A stretch of DNA of 64,000 nucleotides from Aquabacterium humicola (GTDB lineage Bacteria > Pseudomonadota > Gammaproteobacteria > Burkholderiales > Burkholderiaceae_C), in the NCBI RefSeq assembly GCF_030167915.1, contig NZ_JARGNB010000002.1, positions 1,178,001 through 1,242,000 on the forward strand. The letters are read 5' to 3'. The notes under the pieces were generated by a model that was given only the letters and a program-made list of their open reading frames with translations, was not told where the DNA came from and ran no database searches. Positions within the stretch are counted from its first letter, which is position 1. Every line of letters begins with the position of its first letter. This document shows, one piece after another, positions 36,420 to 47,131 of this stretch. Position numbers and translations under genes: made by a program.

Positions 36420-38996
36420 ATGTTCAAGAGAAATGCGCTGAGCCTTGCCGCGATGCTTGCCGTCGGCGGCATGGCGGCATCGCCCGCATGGGCGCAGCAG
36501 GCCCAGCCGCAGCGCGTCGAGATCACCGGTTCGGCGATCAAGCGCGTCAATGCGGAAGGCCCGGCACCCGTCGAAGTCATCACCAAGAAGGACATCGAGA
36601 AGACCGGCGCGACGTCGGTCAACGAACTGATCCGCTCGATCCCGTCGATCGACATCTTCGACCAGGGTGAGCTGGCGTCCAACTCGCCCGCCGGTTCGGG
36701 CACCGCCAACGTCGGCATGCGCGGCCTGAGCTCCAGCGAGACGCTGGTGCTGCTGAACGGCCGCCGCCTGCCGATCAACGCGCTGTACGACTCGTCCGGC
36801 GCCGGCGCGGCCTTCGACATCAACTCGATCCCGATCTCGGCGATCGAGCGCGTCGAGATCCTGAAGGACGGCGGCTCGGCGCTCTACGGTGCCGACGCGG
36901 TCGCGGGCGTGCTCAACATCATCACCAAGACCGACTACCGCGGCGGCGAAGCCACGATCGGCTACGGCCAGTCCAGCCGCAGCGACGGCAAGGAGAAGAA
37001 GGCCGGCCTGCTGTTCGGCTTCGGCGACCTGTCGAAGGACCGCTTCAACGTGATGCTCGGTCTTGACGTGCTCAAGCGCGACCCGATCCTGCGCAAGGAC
37101 CGCGAGCTGACCCGCTCGGTCGACTTCCGCCGCTTCGGCTCGTCCGACGGCCGCAGCTCGTTCGCGCCCCAGGGCAACATCATCGACCCGGTGACCGGCG
37201 GCTTCGTCAACCAGACCTACACGCCGTGCCCGGCCGAGAACACCAACCCGGTGGGCCGCTGCCGCTACGACTTCAACGCCAGCCTGCTGACCTCGTACAA
37301 CGGCGCCGACCGCGTCAGCGGCCTGGTCATGGGCTCGTTCCAGGTCACGCCGGAGCTCAAGGCCTTTGCCGAAGTCCTGCTGGGCCAGACCAAGGACCAC
37401 TTCGAGGCGCACCCGGTGCCCGACTTCTTCGTGGTGCCGATCACCAACGAGAGCCAGCGCCCGTACGAGATCCCGGCCGACTACGGCCTGGGCCCGGACA
37501 AGGTCTACGTGGCCGGCCGCTTCATGCAGGGCGGCCCGCGCATCACCGACCGCAAGTCGGAGATCAGCCAGGTCGCGGTCGGAGTCGACGGCACCATCGG
37601 CAACTTCGACGTGATGGCCAATCTGTCGCGCGGCGAAAGCAAGGTCCGCAACCAGGACCGCAACTACTACGACGCGGACAAGTGGGTCGCGGCCACCACC
37701 AGCGGCCAACTGAACCCGACCGTCGGCACCAACGACCCGGCTTTCGTCGAGTCGCTGAAGCTGCGGCCGCTGCGCACCGGCAAGTCGGTGACCGAAGAGG
37801 CGAACTTCCGCTTCGGCGGCGACGCCTTCAACCTGCCGGGCGGCATGGCCAAGTACGCCGTCGGCGCGCAGTACCGTCGCGAGTCGCTGAACGACACGCC
37901 GGATCCGAAGACCCAGGCCGGTGACGTGGTCGGCAGCATCCAGCAGGCGCCGGTGGACGCGTCGCGCAACATCAAGGCGGCCTACGCCGAGCTGTCGCTG
38001 CCGATCCTGAAGACGCTGGAAAGCCAGCTGGCGGTGCGCTACGACAAGTACCCGGGTGTCTCGCAGACCAGCCCGAAGGTCGGCATCAAGTACACGCCGG
38101 TGCAGGCGTTCGCGGTGCGCGGCTCGTACACGGAAAGCTTCCGCGCCCCGGTGCTGAAGCAACTGTTCGGTGCGCAGGAGCAGGGCGCGATCAACGTCAC
38201 CGGCCCGGCCGAGTGCCAGATCCTCGGCGTGCCGCTGGACGCCAACGGCGAGTGCCAGGTCAACGCCTTCCAGGTCAACGGCGCGAACCCGAACCTGAAG
38301 CCCGAGACCGGCAAGACCTTCAACCTCGGCGTGATCGTCGATGCCGGCCCGTTCAACGCCAGCGTCGACTGGTGGCGCATCAAGAAGAAGAACGAGATCG
38401 GCGCGCCTACCGTCGAGAGCGCGATCCGCCAGGGCTTCTGGAACCGCGAAGGCGCCCGCTTCAACATCTTCACGAACCTGCAGAACATCGCCGAGCGCGA
38501 GAACGAGGGCGTGGACGTCGATGCGCGCTTCCGCATGCCGAACACCGCCATCGGCACCGTGACGATCCGCGAGTCGCTGACGTACTACAACAAGCAGCGC
38601 CGCCGGGATTCGGCCAGCGACCCGCTCGACGAGTACAACGGCACCTATGCGCTGCCGCGCTGGCGCAACACCTTCTCGGTGTCGTCGGAGCTGGGCCCCT
38701 GGTCCTTCACCGGCGCGGTGCGCAGCGTCGCCGGCTTCATCGACGAGGACGATCCGCAGAACGTCTCCGCCAACTCCCGCAAGGTGGGCGGCCACGAGGA
38801 GCTCGACGTGCAGGTGGCCTACACCGGCATCAAGGGCCTGACGCTGAGCGGCGGCGTGAAGAACCTGCTCGACAAGATGCCGCCGTTCTCGAACACGAAC
38901 GCCACCGACAACCAGTACACCCAGATGGGCTTCGCCGAGCTGTACAGCCCGCGCGGCCGCTTCTGGTACCTGAGCGTCAACTACAAGTTCTTCTGA
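36420..38996 (+). CDS. TonB-dependent outer-membrane receptor (paralogue 2)
   Basis: 858 residues. Signal peptide about 1-25 (SLAAMLAVGGMAASPAWAQ), plug start RVEITGSAIKRVNAEGPAPV, then NVGMRGLSSSETLVLLNGRR and ERVEILKDGGSALYGADAVA. Barrel ends in LSVNYKFF with terminal aromatic. Same class as the receptors on both sides and closest in plug wording to paralogue 3. GAGGAG ribosome-binding site 8 bp upstream. Ends in a strong terminator, so it is its own transcription unit. Confidence 0.95.
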   Translation: MFKRNALSLAAMLAVGGMAASPAWAQQAQPQRVEITGSAIKRVNAEGPAPVEVITKKDIEKTGATSVNELIRSIPSIDIFDQGELASNSPAGSGTANVGMRGLSSSETLVLLNGRRLPINALYDSSGAGAAFDINSIPISAIERVEILKDGGSALYGADAVAGVLNIITKTDYRGGEATIGYGQSSRSDGKEKKAGLLFGFGDLSKDRFNVMLGLDVLKRDPILRKDRELTRSVDFRRFGSSDGRSSFAPQGNIIDPVTGGFVNQTYTPCPAENTNPVGRCRYDFNASLLTSYNGADRVSGLVMGSFQVTPELKAFAEVLLGQTKDHFEAHPVPDFFVVPITNESQRPYEIPADYGLGPDKVYVAGRFMQGGPRITDRKSEISQVAVGVDGTIGNFDVMANLSRGESKVRNQDRNYYDADKWVAATTSGQLNPTVGTNDPAFVESLKLRPLRTGKSVTEEANFRFGGDAFNLPGGMAKYAVGAQYRRESLNDTPDPKTQAGDVVGSIQQAPVDASRNIKAAYAELSLPILKTLESQLAVRYDKYPGVSQTSPKVGIKYTPVQAFAVRGSYTESFRAPVLKQLFGAQEQGAINVTGPAECQILGVPLDANGECQVNAFQVNGANPNLKPETGKTFNLGVIVDAGPFNASVDWWRIKKKNEIGAPTVESAIRQGFWNREGARFNIFTNLQNIAERENEGVDVDARFRMPNTAIGTVTIRESLTYYNKQRRRDSASDPLDEYNGTYALPRWRNTFSVSSELGPWSFTGAVRSVAGFIDEDDPQNVSANSRKVGGHEELDVQVAYTGIKGLTLSGGVKNLLDKMPPFSNTNATDNQYTQMGFAELYSPRGRFWYLSVNYKFF

Positions 38997-39007
38997 TCGG
39001 CTGAGCA

Positions 39008-39030
39008 ACGAGCCGGCTTCGCGCCGGCTC
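39008..39030 (+). other. Short perfect hairpin after paralogue 2
   Basis: GAGCCGGC-loop-GCCGGCTC with loop about 5-7 bases just after the stop codon and before the main terminator. It has no T-run; perhaps protects the mRNA 3' end. Confidence 0.5.
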
Positions 39031-39045
39031 GTCGCGACTCTCCAT

Positions 39046-39090
39046 GGGGCCCGTCCCGCGCCAGTGCGCGGGACGGGCCCCTTTTCTTTG
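39046..39090 (+). terminator. Very strong intrinsic terminator of the second receptor
   Basis: Perfect 16-bp stem GGGGCCCGTCCCGCGC (39046-39061) / GCGCGGGACGGGCCCC (39066-39081), loop CAGT, followed by TTTTCTTTG. Confidence 0.93.
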
Positions 39091-39441
39091 TCGATGCTTG
39101 TCTAGGCAGGGTGTCCTCCCCCGGAGCGCAGGGGTGTGGCGAGCAACCAACGTTCTAAGCGCCACCATCCTAGGGACTTGACCCTAGGAATTGGTGCGTT
39201 CCGTGCCCTGACACGGCGAAATATCCGGAGCAACCCTGAGGGTTTCGCGCCCGCGCGGTGCGTTCTCGCGCCATTGCCTGCCCGCTTGACAAGCACGTAA
39301 GGCATACCCCAATCGGCCGCTGCGTAACTCGGTGATGACAATTTCGATACTCGAGATAGGTGGACCGCCCGGCCTACGAGGCCGGCTCGGCGACCTGTGG
39401 CGTGGGTCTATCGATCAACTTTCCTTCTACGGAGAAGTTTC
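39091..39441. promoter_or_regulatory. Upstream region of the third TonB-dependent receptor, with shared operator motifs
   Basis: No gene. Contains GCTTGTCTAGGCAGG (39096-39110), two mismatches from the 15-bp tandem repeat before receptor 2; AACCAACG (39145-39152) and, 24 bp on, the perfect inverted repeat CCTAGGG (39169-39175) / CCCTAGG (39182-39188), matching the layout upstream of receptor 1; TGACAATTTCGATAC at about 39336; and GGAGAAG (39431-39437) as ribosome-binding site. Confidence 0.6.
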
Positions 39442-42204
39442 ATGTTCAAGAAGAGAAACGTCAGCATCGCGGCGGCGCTGGCGCTGGGCGGATTGCTGTC
39501 GCTGCCGGCTTATGCCCAGGAGCCGCAAAGGGTGGAGATCACCGGGTCCTCGATCAAGCGCGTGGCGGCCGAAGGCGCGCTGCCGGTGCAGGTCGTCACT
39601 CAGGAGGACATCCGTCGCAGTGGCGTCACCTCGGTGACCGACCTGATCCAAGCGCTGCCGGTGATGCAAGGTTTTACCAGCATCGCGGACACCGTCGGCG
39701 GTAGCGGTGGCGGCGCAACGACCGCGTCGCTGCACGACGTCGGCGAGCAGTACACGCTGGTGCTGTTGAACGGCCGGCGCGTCGCGCCGACGAACTCCGG
39801 CACGACGATCGACCTGAACTCCATTCCGCTGGCCGCGATCGAGCGCGTCGAGATCCTGACCGACGGCGCCTCGGCCCTCTATGGCGCAGACGCCATCGCG
39901 GGCGTGATCAACTTCATCCTGAAGAAGGGCGAAGCGCCGTTCGCGATCGAAGCGCGAGTCAGCAAGACCGACGCCGGTGGCGGCGACGAGCAGAATTTCA
40001 ACATCAGCAAGGGCTTCGGCAACCTCGAGCGCGACGGCTTCTCGGTGTTCGTCGCCGGCAGCTTCGACAAGCGCAAGCAATTGAAGGCCGCGGACCGCGA
40101 GTTCGCCAAGACAGGCCTGTTGACGGGCACCTACGGCGACCTCTCGTACGACTTCTTCAACGGCTCGTCGCGATCGGTGCCGCCGAACGTCGACGTGTTC
40201 GGCCCCGGCATCGGCGGCAGCCGCAACTCGATCTCGTTCAGCCCGTACAAGGAGGCCAATGGCAACTGCCCGCCCGCGCACGTTGCGCTTGGCCGCCAGT
40301 GTTTCTTCGACTACACCAGCACCGTCGAGATCGCGCCGGAGCAGGAGCGCAAGGCTGTCTATGCCTCCGGCAAGCTGAACCTGGGCAAGTCGGGCTGGAC
40401 CGGCTTTGCGGATCTGGCGTACACCGACGTCAGCACGATCGCGCGCATCGCGCCGTACCCAGCCGAGTTCGGCATGAGCACGGACCATCCGTACTTCGTC
40501 AAGTACATCAGTCCCTACCTGACGCCGGCGCAGCGCGCAGTCGCCACGGACGCGAACGTCAAGTACCGCCTGTACGACATGGGCAACCGCACGTACGACT
40601 ACAACACGAAGTCGTTCCACAACGTGCTGGGTGTGCAGGGCACGATGGGTGACTGGGACATGACCCTGGGCTTCACCTATTCGAAGCAGGACCAGGACCA
40701 GAACTACCTCGCCGGCTTCCCGCTCGCCGACAAGTTCAATGCCGCTCTCGACGCCGGCAAGTTCGATCCGTTCCCGTACGCGGTCGGCCAGATGCCGGCG
40801 GCGCAGCTGAAGGAACTGCTCGCCACGCAGTTCGTCGGCAACTACAACAAGACCAAGATCGACATGAAGGCGGTGGACGGCAACGTCCAGCGCGAGCTGT
40901 TCAAGCTGCCCGGCGGGGGTGCCGTGCTGTCGATGGGCTTCGATGCCCGCGAGACCGGCTACAAGCTGAGCGCGAACCCGGCGGTCGCCAACGCCGAGAT
41001 CCTGTTCGACGATATCCAGCCGGAGTTCGACCTCTCGCGCAAGACCTACGGCGTCTACGGCGAGATGCTGATGCCGATCGCCAAGAGCCTGGAGATGACC
41101 GCCGCGGTGCGCTACGACTCCATCGGTGGCGTCGACGACTCGCGCAACAAGGTGAAGTCCGGGGGCACCGAGAAGGCCACCACCTTCAAGCTCGGCGGCA
41201 AGTGGCAGGCCTCGTCGAACATGCTGCTGCGCGCGTCCTACGGCACGGGCTTCCGCGCCGCGACGATGCGCGAGATCGCACAGCCGAAGATCGATTTCGG
41301 CGTGACCAGCGGCACCTACAACTGCCCGTTCAACGCCAACTACGACCCGCTGGGTTACTTCAAGGCCGGCTACATCTGCGCGGACGACCTGCAGTACGAG
41401 GTGTACCAGGGCGGCAATCCGAACCTGAAGCCCGAGAAATCCAAGCAGTGGAACGTGGGCTGGGTGTTCCAGCCGACGAACGAGTTGTCGGTCGGCCTGA
41501 ACTACTGGGCGGTCGAGATCAGGGACTCCGTCAGCGCGGTGAGCGAACAGCTCATCATGAGCGAGCCGGCCAAGTACCTCAGCCTGTTCACGACGAAGTT
41601 CAAGGCGTCGAACAACAAGACCTACGTCGCCATCCTCGATGCGCCGGTCAACATCGGCAAGGTGCAGAACGAGGGCATCGACTGGGACCTGGGCTGGAAG
41701 GGCAAGACGGGCTTCGGCCGCATCGACGCCAAGATCATGGGCACGCACCTGATCAAGTCGCGCTACACGAAGCCGGGCACCGACAACGAGTGGACGACCA
41801 GCCTGAACCAGTTCGGCGTCAATGACGCGGTGAGCTTCCGCAACGTGATCACCGCGATGGGCACCGTCGGCCACGGCAACTGGGAGCACACGCTGACCGT
41901 CAAGTACCGCAACGGCTACAAGGACCAGTTCTGGAGCGAGGACGACTGCGTCTTCTACAACACGGCGAGCGGCGATTGCGCTGGCGCGGCACTCAACGTG
42001 CGCGAGCACACGACGCTCGACTGGCGCACCCAGTGGAAGCCGATGAAGAACCTGACGCTGGTGCTGGCAATCGAGAACTTGATGGACAAGGAACCGCCGC
42101 TGTCGCTGCGCGTCAATGGCGCCGGCCACCAGCTGGGCTATGACCCGCGCTACGCCAGCCCGTACGGCCGGACGTTCTCGTTCAGCGGCCGCTACGAGTT
42201 CTGA
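39442..42204 (+). CDS. TonB-dependent outer-membrane receptor (paralogue 3)
   Basis: 920 residues from ATG 39442, chosen for the signal peptide (SIAAALALGGLLSLPAYAQ) and GGAGAAG upstream. Plug: RVEITGSSIKRVAAEGALPV, TLVLLNGRRVAPTNSG, ERVEILTDGASALYGADAIAGV. The long barrel contains cysteine pairs (NCPPAH...RQCFFD, DDCVFYN...GDCAG) in likely surface loops and ends FSFSGRYEF. Same class as paralogues 1 and 2. Followed by its own intrinsic terminator. Confidence 0.95.
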   Translation: MFKKRNVSIAAALALGGLLSLPAYAQEPQRVEITGSSIKRVAAEGALPVQVVTQEDIRRSGVTSVTDLIQALPVMQGFTSIADTVGGSGGGATTASLHDVGEQYTLVLLNGRRVAPTNSGTTIDLNSIPLAAIERVEILTDGASALYGADAIAGVINFILKKGEAPFAIEARVSKTDAGGGDEQNFNISKGFGNLERDGFSVFVAGSFDKRKQLKAADREFAKTGLLTGTYGDLSYDFFNGSSRSVPPNVDVFGPGIGGSRNSISFSPYKEANGNCPPAHVALGRQCFFDYTSTVEIAPEQERKAVYASGKLNLGKSGWTGFADLAYTDVSTIARIAPYPAEFGMSTDHPYFVKYISPYLTPAQRAVATDANVKYRLYDMGNRTYDYNTKSFHNVLGVQGTMGDWDMTLGFTYSKQDQDQNYLAGFPLADKFNAALDAGKFDPFPYAVGQMPAAQLKELLATQFVGNYNKTKIDMKAVDGNVQRELFKLPGGGAVLSMGFDARETGYKLSANPAVANAEILFDDIQPEFDLSRKTYGVYGEMLMPIAKSLEMTAAVRYDSIGGVDDSRNKVKSGGTEKATTFKLGGKWQASSNMLLRASYGTGFRAATMREIAQPKIDFGVTSGTYNCPFNANYDPLGYFKAGYICADDLQYEVYQGGNPNLKPEKSKQWNVGWVFQPTNELSVGLNYWAVEIRDSVSAVSEQLIMSEPAKYLSLFTTKFKASNNKTYVAILDAPVNIGKVQNEGIDWDLGWKGKTGFGRIDAKIMGTHLIKSRYTKPGTDNEWTTSLNQFGVNDAVSFRNVITAMGTVGHGNWEHTLTVKYRNGYKDQFWSEDDCVFYNTASGDCAGAALNVREHTTLDWRTQWKPMKNLTLVLAIENLMDKEPPLSLRVNGAGHQLGYDPRYASPYGRTFSFSGRYEF

Positions 42205-42297
42205 TCGAGTCGGATGCGCGGGCGGCGCGAGCCGCTGTCCGCGCTATCCCCGGGAAGGGCGCTGCAAGGCGCCCGCCTAAGGCAAAAGGGCCGGCGA

Positions 42298-42322
42298 AAG
42301 CCGGCCCTTTTTCATGCGGCCG
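42298..42322 (+). terminator. Intrinsic terminator of the third receptor
   Basis: Perfect 8-bp stem GGGCCGGC (42298-42305) / GCCGGCCC (42310-42317), GAAA tetraloop, five T. An AAAA run before the stem could let it work for the convergent SDR gene as well. Confidence 0.93.
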
Positions 42323-42350
42323 CGTCAGATGCGCAGCACGAGTCGAAGCC

Positions 42351-43115
<765 letters not shown>

Positions 43116-43126
43116 CGGATGTCCTT

Positions 43127-43858
<732 letters not shown>

Positions 43859-43913
43859 TTATCGCCGGGCGACCTGCGCGAACCTGACGGCGGCACGCCG
43901 GCCGCCGCCCGGC

Positions 43914-44711
43914 TCAGGCACCGGCCGTCAGGGCCGCGAAGACGGTGCGCACGCGCTCGAGGTCCTCGGGCGTGTCGACACCCGGCCCGGGGCGCTCGTC
44001 GCTGACATGCACCGCGATGCGTTCGCCATGCCACAGCACGCGCAACTGCTCCAGCGCTTCGAGCCGCTCCAGCGGCGCCGACGCCAGCGACGGGAAGCTG
44101 CGCAGGAAGCGCGCACGGTAGCCGTATAGGCCGACATGGCGCAACGGCGCCGGGTCGGGCAGCGCGACCGTGACGCCGCCGGCGCCGAGGCCCGGGCCGC
44201 CGGCCGCGAAGCCGTCGCGCCACCAGGGGATCGGCGCGCGCGAGAAGTACAGCGCGCGCGCGGCCGCGTCGAGCACCACCTTGACGACGTTCGGGTTGGC
44301 GAACTCGGCGGGATCGTCGATCGCGTGCGCGACGGTCGACATCACGCAGTCCGGCCGCGCATCGAGCAGCGCGGCGCAGGCATCGATCATCGACGGCGCG
44401 ATCAACGGCTCGTCGCCCTGCACGTTGACCACGCGGGCGTCGCCGTCCAGTCCGAGCAGCGTGCATGCCTCGGCGAGGCGGTCGCTGCCGCTGGGATGGT
44501 CGGCGCGTGTCAGCACCGCGTCGACGCCGTGGTGCCGGCAGGCGTCGACGATGACCGGCGTATCGGCGGCCACCACCACCCGCTCGGCCGAGCTCCTGCG
44601 CGCCGCCAGGGCGACACGCACCACCATCGGCAGCCCGGCGATGTCGGCCAGCGGCTTGTCGGGCAGGCGCGTGCTCGCCAGCCGCGCCGGGATCAGCACC
44701 GTGAAGCGCAT
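43914..44711 (-). CDS. kdsB: 3-deoxy-manno-octulosonate cytidylyltransferase (CMP-Kdo synthetase)
   Basis: 265 residues. Activates Kdo with CTP for lipopolysaccharide core assembly. N-terminal nucleotidyltransferase motif [21 protein letters not shown], then NVQGDEPLI (metal-binding Asp region), [13 protein letters not shown] and [12 protein letters not shown]. Spaced 9 bp after the Trm112-like gene; together with lpxK it forms a lipid A/LPS sub-block. Confidence 0.97.
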   Translation of the reverse strand: MRFTVLIPARLASTRLPDKPLADIAGLPMVVRVALAARRSSAERVVVAADTPVIVDACRHHGVDAVLTRADHPSGSDRLAEACTLLGLDGDARVVNVQGDEPLIAPSMIDACAALLDARPDCVMSTVAHAIDDPAEFANPNVVKVVLDAAARALYFSRAPIPWWRDGFAAGGPGLGAGGVTVALPDPAPLRHVGLYGYRARFLRSFPSLASAPLERLEALEQLRVLWHGERIAVHVSDERPGPGVDTPEDLERVRTVFAALTAGA

Positions 44712-44720
44712 CGCCGCGTT

Positions 44721-44945
44721 CTACTTCGCGGCGCCCAGCGCCGGCGGCGCGGGTTCGCCTTCGGGCTCTAGCGCGCGGGCCTCGTTCTCCAGCATCACCG
44801 GGATGCCATCGCGGATCGGGAAGCCCAGGCGGTCGGCCGCGCAGCGCAGCTCGCGCGGCTGGTTGTTGTCGTCGCGACCCATGGTCAGCGGCCCCTTGCA
44901 CAGCGGGCAGACGAGCAGATCGATCAGTCGGTGGTCCAGGCTCAT
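44721..44945 (-). CDS. Trm112-family small zinc-binding-like protein
   Basis: 74 residues. Starts LDHRLIDLLVCPLCKGPL with a CPxC pair, and has RELRCAADRLGFPIRDGIPVML, the YcaR/Trm112 pattern. Related proteins activate methyltransferases or support lpxK/kdsB neighbours; function in bacteria is unclear. The ATG overlaps the lpxK stop (ATGA), so it is co-translated. The C-terminal tail is proline/glutamate rich. Confidence 0.92.
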   Translation of the reverse strand: MSLDHRLIDLLVCPLCKGPLTMGRDDNNQPRELRCAADRLGFPIRDGIPVMLENEARALEPEGEPAPPALGAAK

Positions 44946-46003
44946 GGTGTTCCCTTGGCGCCGTTGGCGTCGTTGTCGCCGCGGCCGGCGGTTTGCTCGA
45001 GCCGATGCAGCACCTGGCGGCCGAAATCGGGCGGGAGGCGGAAGTCTAGCGTCGCGACCCACACGCGGGTCGCGCCGATCGCATCGGGCCGCAGCTTGAC
45101 CGCGTCCTTCTCGGTCACGACCACGTCCGGCGTGCGCGATGGCCACGGCAGCGGGTCGAAACGCGCATGGTCCGGCAGCGCGACGCGGCCGATCACCAGG
45201 CCCAGGCGCTCGAGCATGCGGAAGAAGGGCTCGGGCCGCGCCAGGCCGGCGGCCGCCAGCAGCGGCTTGCCGAGCAACTCGCCTATCGCCTCGGGCCGAG
45301 GCGCCGCGCCTTGCCACCAGTCGGCCAGCGGCGTGAAGCCGGCGAGGCTGCGCTCGCCGACGGCGCCCGGCAGCGGCGTGCTGGCCCGGCCGTGCGTGTA
45401 GAGCACCAGCGTGTGCTCGGGCAGGCTGGCCGGCATCGACTGGCGCAGCGGGCCGGCAGGCAGCAGGCGCCCGTTGCCCGCGCCGCGGTCGTCGAAGACC
45501 AGGATCTGCAGTTCGCGCGCGAGGCCCAGGTGCTGCAGGCCGTCGTCGGCGACGATCAGATCGACCTCCGGATGCGCGGCGCAGAGGGCTTCGGCCGCGG
45601 CGACGCGGTCGCGCCCGACCGCCACCGGCACGCCGGTGCGCAGGTGGATCAGCAGCGGCTCGTCGCCGACCGCGTCGGCCGCGCTCGTTCGCTCGACCAG
45701 CCGGACCGCGTCATCCGCGCGCCCGTGCCCGCGCGAGATGACGCCCGGCCGCTGCCCGAGCGACTGCAGCTGCCCGACCAGCGCGATCACCGCCGGCGTC
45801 TTGCCGGCGCCGCCCGCGACCAGGTTGCCGACCACCACGACGGGGCGCGGCGCGCGGCGCGTGGATCTCAGTCCTAGCGAATAAAGTGAGCGGTGAAGTG
45901 CCGCCAGCGAGCCGTACAGCCAGCTCAGCGGCCGCAGCGCGATCAGCAGCGGGCCGGCCCGCGGCTGCTGCCACCGCTCGACCAGCCGCTGCTGCCAGGA
46001 CAA
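44942..46003 (-). CDS. lpxK: Tetraacyldisaccharide 4'-kinase
   Basis: 353 residues. Phosphorylates the lipid A precursor at the 4' position on the cytoplasmic face of the inner membrane. Membrane-associated N-terminus (LLIALRPLSWLYGSLAAL), P-loop VVVGNLVAGGAGKTPAV, then ISRGHGR and DDGLQHLGLARELQIL. The first codon is TTG at 46003; no ATG or GTG is available in frame nearby, and the residues after it fit the family start. Ends overlapping the Trm112-like ATG. Confidence 0.94.
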   Translation of the reverse strand: MSWQQRLVERWQQPRAGPLLIALRPLSWLYGSLAALHRSLYSLGLRSTRRAPRPVVVVGNLVAGGAGKTPAVIALVGQLQSLGQRPGVISRGHGRADDAVRLVERTSAADAVGDEPLLIHLRTGVPVAVGRDRVAAAEALCAAHPEVDLIVADDGLQHLGLARELQILVFDDRGAGNGRLLPAGPLRQSMPASLPEHTLVLYTHGRASTPLPGAVGERSLAGFTPLADWWQGAAPRPEAIGELLGKPLLAAAGLARPEPFFRMLERLGLVIGRVALPDHARFDPLPWPSRTPDVVVTEKDAVKLRPDAIGATRVWVATLDFRLPPDFGRQVLHRLEQTAGRGDNDANGAKGTP

Positions 46004-46028
46004 GGGGAGGGCGCGGCGGCGGAGGCCG

Positions 46029-46454
46029 TCAGCGCTGGCCGCCGTTGAGCTGCGTCGCGAAGGTCAGGCGCGGCAGCGACGCGCGGCGGGCGGCATCGAG
46101 CACGTTGATCACCGACTGGTGCGCGGCCAGCGCATCGGCCGAGACGATCACCACCGCGTTCTCACCGGCCGGGCCGGCAGCCGCGCGCAGCTCGGCGGCC
46201 AGCAGCTCGACGGCGCGGCCCTCGATCGGCTTGTGGTTGATCAGGTAGCGGCCCTCGGCGGTCACCGACACCAGGATCTCGCCCGGCCGCTCCTTCAGCT
46301 TCTCGGCATCGGCCACCGGCAGCGTGATCTGCAGCTCGGAGTACTTGCTGTAGGTCGTCGACAGCATCAGGAAGATCAGCACGACGAGCAGCACGTCGAT
46401 GAACGGGATCAGGTTGATCTCCGGTTCTTCCATGCGGCGGTGGCGGAAGTTCAT
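46029..46454 (-). CDS. exbD: ExbD/TolR-family biopolymer transport protein
   Basis: 141 residues. Short cytoplasmic start NFRHRRMEEPEINLIPFIDV, one membrane helix with the conserved Asp (FIDVLLVVLIFLMLS), and a periplasmic domain. With ExbB it uses the proton gradient to drive TonB (or a Tol-like protein). 17 bp after exbB. Could energise the three TonB receptors in this window (inference). Confidence 0.93.
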   Translation of the reverse strand: MNFRHRRMEEPEINLIPFIDVLLVVLIFLMLSTTYSKYSELQITLPVADAEKLKERPGEILVSVTAEGRYLINHKPIEGRAVELLAAELRAAAGPAGENAVVIVSADALAAHQSVINVLDAARRASLPRLTFATQLNGGQR

Positions 46455-46471
46455 GCGGTGGCGTCCGAGCC

Positions 46472-47131
46472 TCAGGTGCCGGCGGGCGGGGTCGCCGACG
46501 TCGGCGCGGTGCGCACCGCGAAGCGCATCAGGTGCGGCACCATGCGCTCGGCGGCCTGCTCGAGCTCGAGCGCGAAGTAGTCGACCTTGCCGCGGAAGTA
46601 GCGGTAGAACATCAGCGCCGGGATCGCGATGATCAGGCCGAACGCGGTGTTGTACAGCGCCACCGAGATGCCGTGCGCCAGCTGCGTCGGGTTGGTCGCG
46701 CCGGTCGGCGCCTGCGAGCCGAAGATCTCGATCATGCCGACCACGGTGCCGAACAGCCCCAGCAGCGGCGCTGCGGCGGCGATGGTCCCGAGCGTATTCA
46801 GGTAGCGCTCGAGCTGGTGCACGGCGACGCGGCCGACATTCTCGAAGACCTGCCGCAGCGCCGCCTCGTTCAGGCGCGGGTCGGCGCTGATCGCGCGCAG
46901 CCCGGCGGCCAGCACCTGGCCGAGCACCGAGTTGTCGTGCAGCTTGGCGATGACGTCCGGCGCCGGCAGGCTCTGCCGCGTCACCGCGACCACTTCGTCG
47001 AGCAGCTTGGCCGGCACGATGCGGCGATCGCGCAGGCTCATCAGGCGCTCGACCACCAGCGCCAGGCCGATCACCGAACACAGGATCAGGGGCCAGATCG
47101 GCCATCCGGCCGCTTGTATGATCGAAAGCAA
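46472..47131 (-). CDS. exbB: ExbB/TolQ-family proton channel protein
   Basis: 219 residues with three membrane helices: residues about 8-28 (WPIWPLILCSVIGLALVVERL), then the two-helix MotA/TolQ core (TLGTIAAAAPLLGLFGTVVGMIEIFG, GISVALYNTAFGLIIAIPALMFYRYF). The start codon is TTG at 47131, supported by AGGA 6 bp upstream and the family-typical SIIQAAGWPIWPL. First gene of the leftward exbB-exbD-lpxK-trm112-kdsB-adk run. Confidence 0.94.
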   Translation of the reverse strand: MLSIIQAAGWPIWPLILCSVIGLALVVERLMSLRDRRIVPAKLLDEVVAVTRQSLPAPDVIAKLHDNSVLGQVLAAGLRAISADPRLNEAALRQVFENVGRVAVHQLERYLNTLGTIAAAAPLLGLFGTVVGMIEIFGSQAPTGATNPTQLAHGISVALYNTAFGLIIAIPALMFYRYFRGKVDYFALELEQAAERMVPHLMRFAVRTAPTSATPPAGT

